Positions 41,727-48,733 of a DNA stretch of 51,594 bases are shown here, piece by piece. The position numbers were made by a program, and so were the translations under genes. Every line of letters starts with the position of its first letter. Position 1 is the first letter of the stretch. Under the pieces are notes generated by a model that was given only the letters and a program-made list of their open reading frames with translations, did not search any database and was not told where the DNA came from. Origin of the DNA: a virus; the IMG/VR virus record IMGVR_UViG_3300031276_000002, positions 1-51,594 of that record. One strand, 5' to 3'.

Positions 41727-42290
41727 TTATCCCGGAGTTTGCTCCAAACCAATATCAGTAAACCAAGGATACCTTTTATGCTCCCAAGATCTTCCAACGT
41801 ATCTAACTTGGAATCTTAAAACTTTACCTATAATTGTTTTATTTGTTTCTGATTCAATATCATAAACAACTATATCGTTGAGTTTATTTCCACAAGCTAG
41901 GCCATCATAATTATCGTTTGGATCGAAATTAGTTAATCGTTTAGAAAAAAACCGATCTCCAATAAAACTATCTTCAACCTGTTGTGCTAATACATCTAAG
42001 TAGTCTTGCCCGCGTTGTGTCTTTAAAAAATTCTCATTTTTCTTTAATTGATTTTCAACGCAAACAGTAACAACCGTATCTACTACACGCTCGTGCTCTT
42101 TTGCATAATATTCAGATCCTGAAGAAGGACTAATAACCTCACTAGTAAAATGTACATTTATGCAAGGAAGCTCGTCTAAAAATAAAGGAGAGTTAGGTCT
42201 AGCTTCAAACACTCTATTACCAACGTCTACATTTTCAGATAGCATATCCACAATGTAATGACGTATCAATGTTATGGTTGGTAGCTTCAT
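41727..42290 (-). CDS. Tail terminator-like protein (gpU type)
   Basis: A 187-residue protein with the layout of head-tail or tail-completion proteins: 'TITLIRHYIVDML' helix at the start, central 'LPCINVHFTSE' strand and a C-terminal strand. It lies between the head-closure genes and the DUF2635/sheath pair, where the tail terminator sits in Mu-like phages. It overlaps the upstream gene by 4 nt. Confidence 0.65.
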   Translation of the reverse strand: MKLPTITLIRHYIVDMLSENVDVGNRVFEARPNSPLFLDELPCINVHFTSEVISPSSGSEYYAKEHERVVDTVVTVCVENQLKKNENFLKTQRGQDYLDVLAQQVEDSFIGDRFFSKRLTNFDPNDNYDGLACGNKLNDIVVYDIESETNKTIIGKVLRFQVRYVGRSWEHKRYPWFTDIGLEQTPG

Positions 42291-42694
42291 TTTATTCTCA
42301 GATACAAAGTTAAACCACCAGTACCATCTGATTCGTAATCATCAATAAATAATTTTTCTCCATTAATAATTAGGTAATCGCCTTTTTCTACTTTATGCTT
42401 CATTAGATTTTCTGATAAAAGAATACTTGGCTTAATACCTCTTACTTCAACTCCCTCACCCAACTGCAATGATGTTGTCATGTTATCAAGCACTGCTTGA
42501 TATACTTCTGTCTGAGAAAATTTATTATGATAGTAAGTTACGCTTTGTCCAAACAAATCAAGACTACACCAGGAATTTAAAAAAGCTTCTGTCTCTAAAT
42601 ATGTTTGTAAATCATTTTTAGTGTAAACAGTTAATGACGTGCTGTATACAGTAACAGAAAATGTTATTGAATCTGTTATTGTTAATGTAGCCAT
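42287..42694 (-). CDS. Putative head-tail joining protein
   Basis: A 135-residue beta-rich protein between the FluMu-type structural genes and the tail terminator. Its 'VEKGDYLIINGEKLFIDDYESDGTGGLTLYLRI' end is the usual form of a head-closure protein (gpFII/gp16-like). The family match is by layout only. Confidence 0.6.
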   Translation of the reverse strand: MATLTITDSITFSVTVYSTSLTVYTKNDLQTYLETEAFLNSWCSLDLFGQSVTYYHNKFSQTEVYQAVLDNMTTSLQLGEGVEVRGIKPSILLSENLMKHKVEKGDYLIINGEKLFIDDYESDGTGGLTLYLRIK

Positions 42695-43128
42695 TATACT
42701 ATTGCGCCGCCTATACCCGATACTGGAAACGGAACTGTCACATTACTTCCATCAGGAGTAAAAGGAAAGTCTGCTATTTTATCATCTTCAAAAATAGCAA
42801 CTAAATATGATGTATCTATTGATGATCCGTTTCTAAAAATTACAAGGGCTCTTCCTACTTTTCCTTCGTCAGCAACTGCCGTAAATAGCAAAGAGTCTGC
42901 AAATAAAGAAGCGGCATCTATATATTTACCGCTCAAAGATGTCTCTGATAAAATAGAGCCATCCGGTATATCACCAATTGTTTCGTCATCAGTTCGGTTA
43001 GGAGCATAGTGATCTGTTGTCCCCACTAGTGCTGTGTCGACTAGGACCGCATTAATTTCGTCATTAACAAAATCAATATCACCACCAAAAAAATGATTCA
43101 TACCTTTTGTGTATATACCGGATGACAT
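42694..43128 (-). CDS. Structural protein of unknown function
   Basis: A 144-residue protein starting 'GIYTKGMNHFFGGDIDFVNDEINAVLVDTALV', a layout I recall from small virion proteins made next to capsid genes. It shares a base with the next gene. It may decorate the capsid or join head and tail, and no catalytic features are seen. Confidence 0.6.
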   Translation of the reverse strand: MSSGIYTKGMNHFFGGDIDFVNDEINAVLVDTALVGTTDHYAPNRTDDETIGDIPDGSILSETSLSGKYIDAASLFADSLLFTAVADEGKVGRALVIFRNGSSIDTSYLVAIFEDDKIADFPFTPDGSNVTVPFPVSGIGGAIV

Positions 43129-43132
43129 AATA

Positions 43133-43480
43133 TTATTTTGCTTCCTGTTTAGCTACCTTCATAATCTGTTTTGCTTTGGTAGCTCCAATGCCCTTAATAA
43201 CTTTCAAACGATCTTCACCAGTAGCAATAAGTGCTTTAAGATCTGGAATCTTATTTTTCTTTAGCAATGTAACAGTTTCTTCGTCCAAAAAAGAAAGATC
43301 TTCTTGAACTACTACCGGTTCGATATGCTCGATTTCAGTTATTACCTTATTGCCTAGTTTTTCCAACTGAGATTGCGTAACAAAAAAAGCACCTGTGTTT
43401 TGATTAATTGTTCTCAAACCGTATTGAATAACACCATGGTATTCAGGATTAAGTTCAACTTTTATTTTCTTATCTGACAT
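43133..43480 (-). CDS. Head-gene-cluster protein with C-terminal helix-hairpin-helix
   Basis: A 115-residue protein. The N-terminal part resembles the FluMu N-terminal region (VIQYGLRTINQNTGAFFVTQSQLEKLG), and residues 97-112 (IKGIGATKAKQIMKVA) form a clear HhH DNA-binding motif. A capsid-cluster protein with HhH is unusual. It might bind packaged DNA at the portal or head interior (inference). Confidence 0.6.
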   Translation of the reverse strand: MSDKKIKVELNPEYHGVIQYGLRTINQNTGAFFVTQSQLEKLGNKVITEIEHIEPVVVQEDLSFLDEETVTLLKKNKIPDLKALIATGEDRLKVIKGIGATKAKQIMKVAKQEAK

Positions 43481-43490
43481 TACTTACTCC

Positions 43491-44543
43491 TTATGCCACT
43501 GTAACAGCTACAACGCCATCGGGTTGATGGAATCCAGCCATAGGACTAGATTCAGCTGCTACTTCTCGTCTCTTACCATCTTCAGATTCGATATAGTTAA
43601 AGAAACGTTCGCCCCTAAAACCAGCAGCTTTAAAGTTCTCAATTTTTCCATAGTGAAAACGGAAATCTTGAGCACGAGAAATAAGCAGTGCTGTGTTATC
43701 AGCTACTAGTTTTCCACTTTGCCTATCTCCCGATCCATCAATGTAGTCATACAATCCGTCATATTCCCACAATCGAACATCGGCATTCCTATATCGAATA
43801 CGTCCGCAATAAACGGCATCCATATCCTCATTTATATCAAAGCCGATACTGCCAATATCAAAATTACGATTGTCCAGCAAATCCTGTATATCACTATCAT
43901 CAAGCAAAAGACCCATTGCAAGGTTATCACAAACAAGATCTCTCGGTGCAGGCATACCTTTAGTAGTCTGCAAAGACGTCCACGTAACTAGATTACCGAG
44001 TATATTGTTTGTCGTTGGCTCATCCCATTCAGCGCCACCAGACAAAGTAATAATATGATTTGCGTTCATATTATAATCAATTTCGTAATCCACAGAATCA
44101 CCAGAAATATCAAGCTTTCCTGTTTGTATCGCTTCACTCACTTGTTTCTCTTCTAGGACATCCAATCTAGTATTAAGATTAGTAAGCGCTTCTGCCATAA
44201 TCTCAGTCTCATTAGACGAGGGGTTTACTTCCCACTCTGTTTGTCCAGGCATACGATCATCCACATCAGAAGGGGTCATTACATATTTTTCGTACACGTA
44301 GGGAGCGACATGTATCGTAGAACTAAAACCAGAACGACCGATTCTATTTGCTTCCCCTTGTCTAGATGTGTATCGCGCAATCATTCGATAATTTTTAGAA
44401 ACCTTATCCAAATTAATATATGGTGTTCCATGAACAGATCTCTCTTTAACAAGCATCTGTGTCAAAAAACGCGGCGTTCGAACAACCTGTTCAACCGCTC
44501 GAACCATATCTCTATTAGTAAATTCAATGCTAGGTGCAGTCAT
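43491..44543 (-). CDS. Major capsid protein (lambda gpE family)
   Basis: A 350-residue protein of the lambda E type (HK97 fold), with the N-terminal 'FTNRDMVRAVEQVVRTPRFL' helix, the 'YVYEKYVMTPSDVDDRMPG' segment near residue 90, and the C-terminal 'SPMAGFHQPDGVVAVTVA'. GGAGG precedes the ATG, fitting high expression. It assembles the T=7-type shell, with the preceding decoration gene and nested scaffold. Confidence 0.88.
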   Translation of the reverse strand: MTAPSIEFTNRDMVRAVEQVVRTPRFLTQMLVKERSVHGTPYINLDKVSKNYRMIARYTSRQGEANRIGRSGFSSTIHVAPYVYEKYVMTPSDVDDRMPGQTEWEVNPSSNETEIMAEALTNLNTRLDVLEEKQVSEAIQTGKLDISGDSVDYEIDYNMNANHIITLSGGAEWDEPTTNNILGNLVTWTSLQTTKGMPAPRDLVCDNLAMGLLLDDSDIQDLLDNRNFDIGSIGFDINEDMDAVYCGRIRYRNADVRLWEYDGLYDYIDGSGDRQSGKLVADNTALLISRAQDFRFHYGKIENFKAAGFRGERFFNYIESEDGKRREVAAESSPMAGFHQPDGVVAVTVA

Positions 44544-44548
44544 TTTAA

Positions 44549-45226
44549 TTAACCTCCAAAGTTCTCATCGGAATAAGACACATGAATGTAACAATTATTT
44601 TCTTTTGCATCATCGATTACGTCCGTATAAACAGTAGAACCACCGAACGTAAGTCCTTGACTGTGGAAATCACCAGAGATAGCCATAGCAATTTTTTGTG
44701 TTTCAGCAGCTCCTGTAGTTACTTCTTCCAAAGCAACTCCTGCCCATTTGTTACTTCCATCGGTATTAGTGGTGTCTAGAGCAACGCCATAACCTGTGCC
44801 AGCAGTAACTGGAAAATTAAATAGATCTCCTACAATAAAATCAGTTGTTCCATCTGCTACGTTAAAGGTTATACCGCCTCCCGTAAAAGTAGTGCTATCG
44901 GAAACAGCTACTGTAAACTGCCCGATAAGAATACCATCAGGATCAACAACATTAAATATCCCGCTATTTGTTACTGCCTCAATACAAGTCGCGACATAAG
45001 TTCCTATTTTTGCAGGACCGCCAGCAGCAAGAGCAAAAGCAGAAACAGCACCGTCTCCTGTATTACTTCCTGCCGCTGCTGTGCCAGCTGCAACAGTAGC
45101 TTTACCGATCACTGTGCCAACTGTAATTGTTTGACTCGCTGCAATAGTTACTTCTTTTCTTTCAACAGGAAAATTTCCTGCAAACAAATTTTTAACCGTC
45201 AATGTGGATGTGACTGTATCATACAT
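44549..45226 (-). CDS. Head decoration protein (lambda gpD-like with inserted domain)
   Basis: A 225-residue protein. The start and end resemble lambda gpD (ATG and ITVGTVIGKAT...; AGVALEEV). About 80 residues in the middle (SNTGDGAVSAFALAA to VADGTTDFIVGDLF) form an inserted domain seen in many phage D-like proteins. It would trimerise on the capsid surface to stabilise it. It lies directly before the capsid gene. Confidence 0.75.
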   Translation of the reverse strand: MYDTVTSTLTVKNLFAGNFPVERKEVTIAASQTITVGTVIGKATVAAGTAAAGSNTGDGAVSAFALAAGGPAKIGTYVATCIEAVTNSGIFNVVDPDGILIGQFTVAVSDSTTFTGGGITFNVADGTTDFIVGDLFNFPVTAGTGYGVALDTTNTDGSNKWAGVALEEVTTGAAETQKIAMAISGDFHSQGLTFGGSTVYTDVIDDAKENNCYIHVSYSDENFGG

Positions 45227-45702
45227 TAGTGCACGCTCCTTTTACTATTGCTCTTCTTTCGATCAACTTTTCGCTGCATTGCAGCAGCAAGATTATTTAT
45301 TCGTTCTTTAGATGCTTTCTCTTTCTCTTTTTCTTCGTCTTTTGGCATTGCTGTTGCCGTTGCAATTTGCTGTACATTAGTTTCAATTTCTCTTCTAGGA
45401 GCAGCAAATTCAGTTAGTGCTTGTGTATTTGCTTTTCCAACAACATCAAGTAGCTCTACAGCAACACTAGCTTCTGTGGCATCATCATCAAATTTACGCT
45501 TAGCAACAAGTTCTGCGGCTGCTGTCCGAGCTGTAGGATGCAATCCTTTGAGTTTATCAAGATTAGCTTCAATCGCTTTAATACGATTTCTATCCTTAAT
45601 AACAGCTGCTGTTTCAATCTCCGCGACAATTGCAGGATAGTCACTTCTAAGCGATTCTGCTGTCACGGGAGGATTAGGATTCTCATTCACGCTTTTCGGC
45701 AT
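45226..45702 (-). CDS. Nested scaffold protein (Nu3-like internal start)
   Basis: The ATG at 45702 is in frame within the protease gene and has GGAGG 5 nt upstream (45708-45712), so the C-terminal 158 residues of the protease gene are probably also made alone. These are highly charged and helical, as a scaffold needs. This mirrors lambda C/Nu3, where the scaffold is the C-terminal part of the protease. Confidence 0.7.
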   Translation of the reverse strand: MPKSVNENPNPPVTAESLRSDYPAIVAEIETAAVIKDRNRIKAIEANLDKLKGLHPTARTAAAELVAKRKFDDDATEASVAVELLDVVGKANTQALTEFAAPRREIETNVQQIATATAMPKDEEKEKEKASKERINNLAAAMQRKVDRKKSNSKRSVH

Positions 45703-46629
45703 ACTTTCCTCCGTTACCCTTCTATTAGGGAAATTATAAATTACATCTGATTTATTAATCAGACTATTAACAAATGTTTCCACATCTGTGATGTCATCAA
45801 TCATACCCGCTGCTTTGGCGCGTTTTGCAACTACCATCGCACCTTGACCATAATTTGCAAGCACATCTTCAGGCGTTGTGTTTCTATCGCTTGCTATACT
45901 GTTTACAAAAACGTCAGCAAGCTCATTTGCTCGTTGTTGATAAACCGCACGCCCTTCATCTGTTGCCGGATCTGCTCTCTTATACGGCGATTGTGCAGAT
46001 ACTATCTCAATATTTTTTACACCACGCTTTTTGTCTAATTCTGAATAGTCTGTTGCTGTAAACACTACACCGATAGAACCAACTTCACCACCTTCAGAAA
46101 CAATGTGCTGATTAGAAGCGCTGCCTATCCACATACCAGCTGATGCGGCCATCCAAGAAAATGTATACGTCTTTTTATTTGATTGTCTAATAATAGCAGC
46201 ATAATCAGATACGCCAGTAGCTACTCCACCTGGAGTATCAAGTAGATGCACAATAGTATCTATCTTTGCATTCGCTTCAAGAGCTTTAAATTCGTTTGTT
46301 GCGACATCCAAAGAAGTCATTCCTGACATATGACTGAACCATGTTGCACGCGGAATAATAGGCCCATCGATAAGAATAAAGCCTACGTTGTCTCTTATAT
46401 TAGTATAGTAAGTATCTTTAGGTCTAAATCCAAACGTCTCCGATTCCGCTAAATTGGCTTTGTATTGTGTATCAAGCGAATGGAAATATTTATAGTCCTC
46501 TGCTTTTATTTCTTCGCCGTCTATAACAGACAACATTGCACGCCATGACGGAATTGTCATTGCCCATCGGTGTCTATAAATTTCCTCAATTATTCGTAGT
46601 GGTATCATTTTAATTATCCTGTTGTCCAT
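45226..46629 (-). CDS. S49-family capsid maturation protease
   Basis: A 467-residue protein. Residues 75-270 form the S49 (SppA-like) domain: DTPGG at 131-135 and the catalytic Ser S163 in WMAASAGMW, with the Lys general base in the later KRAD region. The C-terminal part (308-467) is charged and helical and doubles as the scaffold (see nested start). The protease removes the scaffold before DNA packaging. It overlaps the portal gene by 20 nt. Confidence 0.87.
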   Translation of the reverse strand: MDNRIIKMIPLRIIEEIYRHRWAMTIPSWRAMLSVIDGEEIKAEDYKYFHSLDTQYKANLAESETFGFRPKDTYYTNIRDNVGFILIDGPIIPRATWFSHMSGMTSLDVATNEFKALEANAKIDTIVHLLDTPGGVATGVSDYAAIIRQSNKKTYTFSWMAASAGMWIGSASNQHIVSEGGEVGSIGVVFTATDYSELDKKRGVKNIEIVSAQSPYKRADPATDEGRAVYQQRANELADVFVNSIASDRNTTPEDVLANYGQGAMVVAKRAKAAGMIDDITDVETFVNSLINKSDVIYNFPNRRVTEESMPKSVNENPNPPVTAESLRSDYPAIVAEIETAAVIKDRNRIKAIEANLDKLKGLHPTARTAAAELVAKRKFDDDATEASVAVELLDVVGKANTQALTEFAAPRREIETNVQQIATATAMPKDEEKEKEKASKERINNLAAAMQRKVDRKKSNSKRSVH

Positions 46630-48247
46630 CAGGACCGATTAGCTCGCTTGGATCTGGATTAACTTGCAAACCAAGTTGTTCTAAATGCTGTTCCTCACTT
46701 GCGCGTCGTTCCATTGCAGAATCCCAACGTCCACCTCTTGCTGATGTATAAATGTCTTCATACGTATCCAGCTTATTGTTAAGCGCGATTGCATTAGCTT
46801 TCGATTCGCGCAGCGGATCTAGATAACCTTGACCCATACCCACCCAAGATGATTTCGTCCATGCTTTTCTATACGCATAGTCATCAAAAAATTGAGGCGC
46901 GTTTATTCTGCCTTTTAAAATTGCTTCATGAAAAAATTCATCAAGAATAGGTTTATTCATACGTCTATTAATTAATTCGCGTGCTGTTAATCTATATTTC
47001 CACACATCATTAGCAGCAGCGCGAGCAGCTGTATAGCTGGTTGTGTATTTAAGTTGCGCTTGTTCTACTGGTATATTTGCAGCGGCGCAAACTTGTGTAG
47101 CAAGCGAATCCCAAAACAAACCAAAGTCTCTATCTGTTTTTTTAGCGTCAGCAATTGTCACATCTTTGTGTTCATCTAGATAAACAATATTTCCATAACC
47201 CATTTGTAAATCATTAGATGCTTCTAAATTCTTTGGATAAACATTTGAGTCATTCGGTCCATATTGACCACCACCGCCTACTGCTTCATCAGGTGTTATT
47301 GCCTCAGGTAATAGTGTTCCCAATCCAGAAGAGTCACGAACAAAAGCAGTAAAAAACGCAGCAACTAAACTACTCATCAACTCAGACTCTGATAGACGAG
47401 TAATTTGTTTCAATGGTTCAGCTACAGGCGCTAATAGATTCACACCGCGTCGTTGTTTAATAAGTTTAGGATCGAACACATGATAGATTTGTCGTCGTCC
47501 ATTACTATCAAAAGCTGGAATAAATTGCGAATCTGCTTTAACTCCTCTTAAGCTAAAATCGTTTTCGTAAGAATTCCAAACATGATACCCAAGCAGCCTA
47601 CCCAACGAATCGAATTCAACACCACCCGCTATATCTTTTTTAGTTGAGAAATTTCTTGGATCACGAACGAGGTCAGCAGCAACTAGCTTTATGCAAAACT
47701 CATATGGGAAATCTTTTTCATCCGGTTGACGCCAAACAGGAATAATAAAAAAGTCACCAGATAGAAGCATGTTGTAATAACCGAGTGCTTGGTTGTCACC
47801 GTAATAATTTATCCCATCATAGTCAGAGTTAAATGATTCCGCCCAAAGATCGAATTCGCGTTCAAAATTTCTTTGATAGTCTACTGCTTGTTCGAGTGAT
47901 ATATTTAAAAAATTTCTGTCGACTTTTGATTGATACTGGAGACCGCTACCAATGCTGTGTATTTTGTGACGTTCGAGAATCGATACTGCAAGAGGGGAGT
48001 TCATCGCCATATCACGGGAAAGGCCGCGCATGGCGTCAAGCTTTGCTACTATGTCCACATCAGGACTGTTCGGTCGCGTTCTGACGCCCTTCATCGCCTT
48101 TCGTCTACTGCCGGGCACCACATAACCGGTATCCCCTAGAGCAACCGTTTTAACGCGTTCTGAAGTCCTTCGCAGTATTTCCGATTTTTCTAGCTCTGTT
48201 CGAACTAAACGATATGTATCTTTTAAGATATTCTTTGTAATCGACAC
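46610..48247 (-). CDS. Portal protein (lambda family)
   Basis: A 545-residue protein with the lambda-family portal layout, including 'TTSYTAARAAANDVWKYRLTARELINRRMNKPILDEF' (about 403-440) and 'DPKLIKQRRGVNLLAPV' (about 260-277). It forms the twelve-subunit ring through which DNA enters. The start is GTG at 48247, one base after the upstream stop. Confidence 0.87.
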   Translation of the reverse strand: MSITKNILKDTYRLVRTELEKSEILRRTSERVKTVALGDTGYVVPGSRRKAMKGVRTRPNSPDVDIVAKLDAMRGLSRDMAMNSPLAVSILERHKIHSIGSGLQYQSKVDRNFLNISLEQAVDYQRNFEREFDLWAESFNSDYDGINYYGDNQALGYYNMLLSGDFFIIPVWRQPDEKDFPYEFCIKLVAADLVRDPRNFSTKKDIAGGVEFDSLGRLLGYHVWNSYENDFSLRGVKADSQFIPAFDSNGRRQIYHVFDPKLIKQRRGVNLLAPVAEPLKQITRLSESELMSSLVAAFFTAFVRDSSGLGTLLPEAITPDEAVGGGGQYGPNDSNVYPKNLEASNDLQMGYGNIVYLDEHKDVTIADAKKTDRDFGLFWDSLATQVCAAANIPVEQAQLKYTTSYTAARAAANDVWKYRLTARELINRRMNKPILDEFFHEAILKGRINAPQFFDDYAYRKAWTKSSWVGMGQGYLDPLRESKANAIALNNKLDTYEDIYTSARGGRWDSAMERRASEEQHLEQLGLQVNPDPSELIGPDGQQDN

Positions 48248-48481
48248 TTATACTTCTCTTGGTACTACACGTTGCATTTTAATTCTATTACCGGACAGTA
48301 GTGTCTCTAAATCGCCTTCTAAACGCCGTATTTCTCTAGCTAGACTGTCCAGCTGGGCTTGATCGATAGAGCGGCTGGAAACGCTCACAGATTGCCCAGC
48401 AAGCAATACACGCGTCTCTGCGGCGCGGTATCGCGCCAATCTCGCCTCAATCTCTGCAATTTTTTCTTCACGCGTTGCCAT
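48248..48481 (-). CDS. gpW-like head-tail joining protein
   Basis: A 77-residue protein beginning MATREEKIAEIEARL. The ATG at 48481 has AGGAG 7 nt upstream. A TTG at 48532 would lie inside the promoter region. It has two helices with a beta hairpin between (LLAGQSVSVSS), as gpW does, and lies immediately before the portal gene as in lambda. It completes the head-tail connector. Confidence 0.72.
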   Translation of the reverse strand: MATREEKIAEIEARLARYRAAETRVLLAGQSVSVSSRSIDQAQLDSLAREIRRLEGDLETLLSGNRIKMQRVVPREV

Positions 48482-48502
48482 TAGACAACTCCTTGTACAC
48501 AT

Positions 48503-48532
48503 ACTGTAAAACACAAAGCAAGTAGTTGTCAA
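48503..48532 (-). promoter_or_regulatory. Possible late promoter upstream of gpW
   Basis: On the minus strand TTGACA (48532-48527) is followed after 18 bp by TACAGT (48508-48503). It lies directly after the small RNA terminator, as would be needed to restart transcription into gpW and the portal. The -10 match is only moderate (4 of 6). Confidence 0.35.
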
Positions 48533-48533
48533 T

Positions 48534-48560
48534 AAAAAGATGCCCCCTCGGATTAGGGGC
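48534..48560 (-). terminator. Rho-independent terminator of the putative small RNA
   Basis: On the minus strand GCCCCT (48560-48555) pairs with AGGGGC (48548-48542, with one extra G) and is followed by ATC and five T (48538-48534). It would end the small RNA and also reduce read-through from the terminase genes into gpW. Confidence 0.6.
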
Positions 48561-48695
48561 TAGATAAGACCAAAAAACAAGGAGAAATTTTTGTCTCTAG
48601 TATCCGAAGCCAGGTTCTATTGTAGGATCCTTACAACCTGCACTAGAGAGTGTCGTCGAGTTACGGTCACTATGCTAAGACCAATAACTCACACT
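48534..48695 (-). ncRNA. Putative antisense small RNA between terL and gpW
   Basis: The terminase large and gpW genes are separated by a 250-nt gap (48482-48733) with no minus-strand gene. On the minus strand it reads as a short RNA: hairpin 1 (48695-48649, three nested stems of 5, 6 and 4 bp), hairpin 2 (48649-48594, stems of 8 and 6 bp), a linker containing UUUCUCCUUGUUUUUUG (48587-48571), and a terminator. The linker is complementary to the AACAAGGAGAAA ribosome sites of several plus-strand genes. It may be an antisense regulator of early translation. Confidence 0.5.
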
Positions 48696-48701
48696 ATCTT
48701 T

Positions 48702-48728
48702 ATTATCACAGTTAAACCTAGCAGTCAA
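48702..48728 (-). promoter_or_regulatory. Promoter of the putative small RNA
   Basis: On the minus strand TTGACT (48728-48723) precedes an extended -10 TGTGATAAT (hexamer 48707-48702, spacing 15). TAATAA at 48705-48700 gives a 17-bp spacing. Transcription would start near 48697, at the base of hairpin 1. Confidence 0.5.
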
Positions 48729-48733
48729 AATAA

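Noticed and set aside
29045-46629. Many plus-strand frames within the late operon
   Set aside because: They lack ribosome sites, lie opposite well-supported virion genes and have no recognised content.
48594-48649. Hairpin 2 as a tRNA or tRNA-like element
   Set aside because: A GGTTC...GATCC string looked like a T-arm, but stems do not form a cloverleaf and the loop sizes do not fit.
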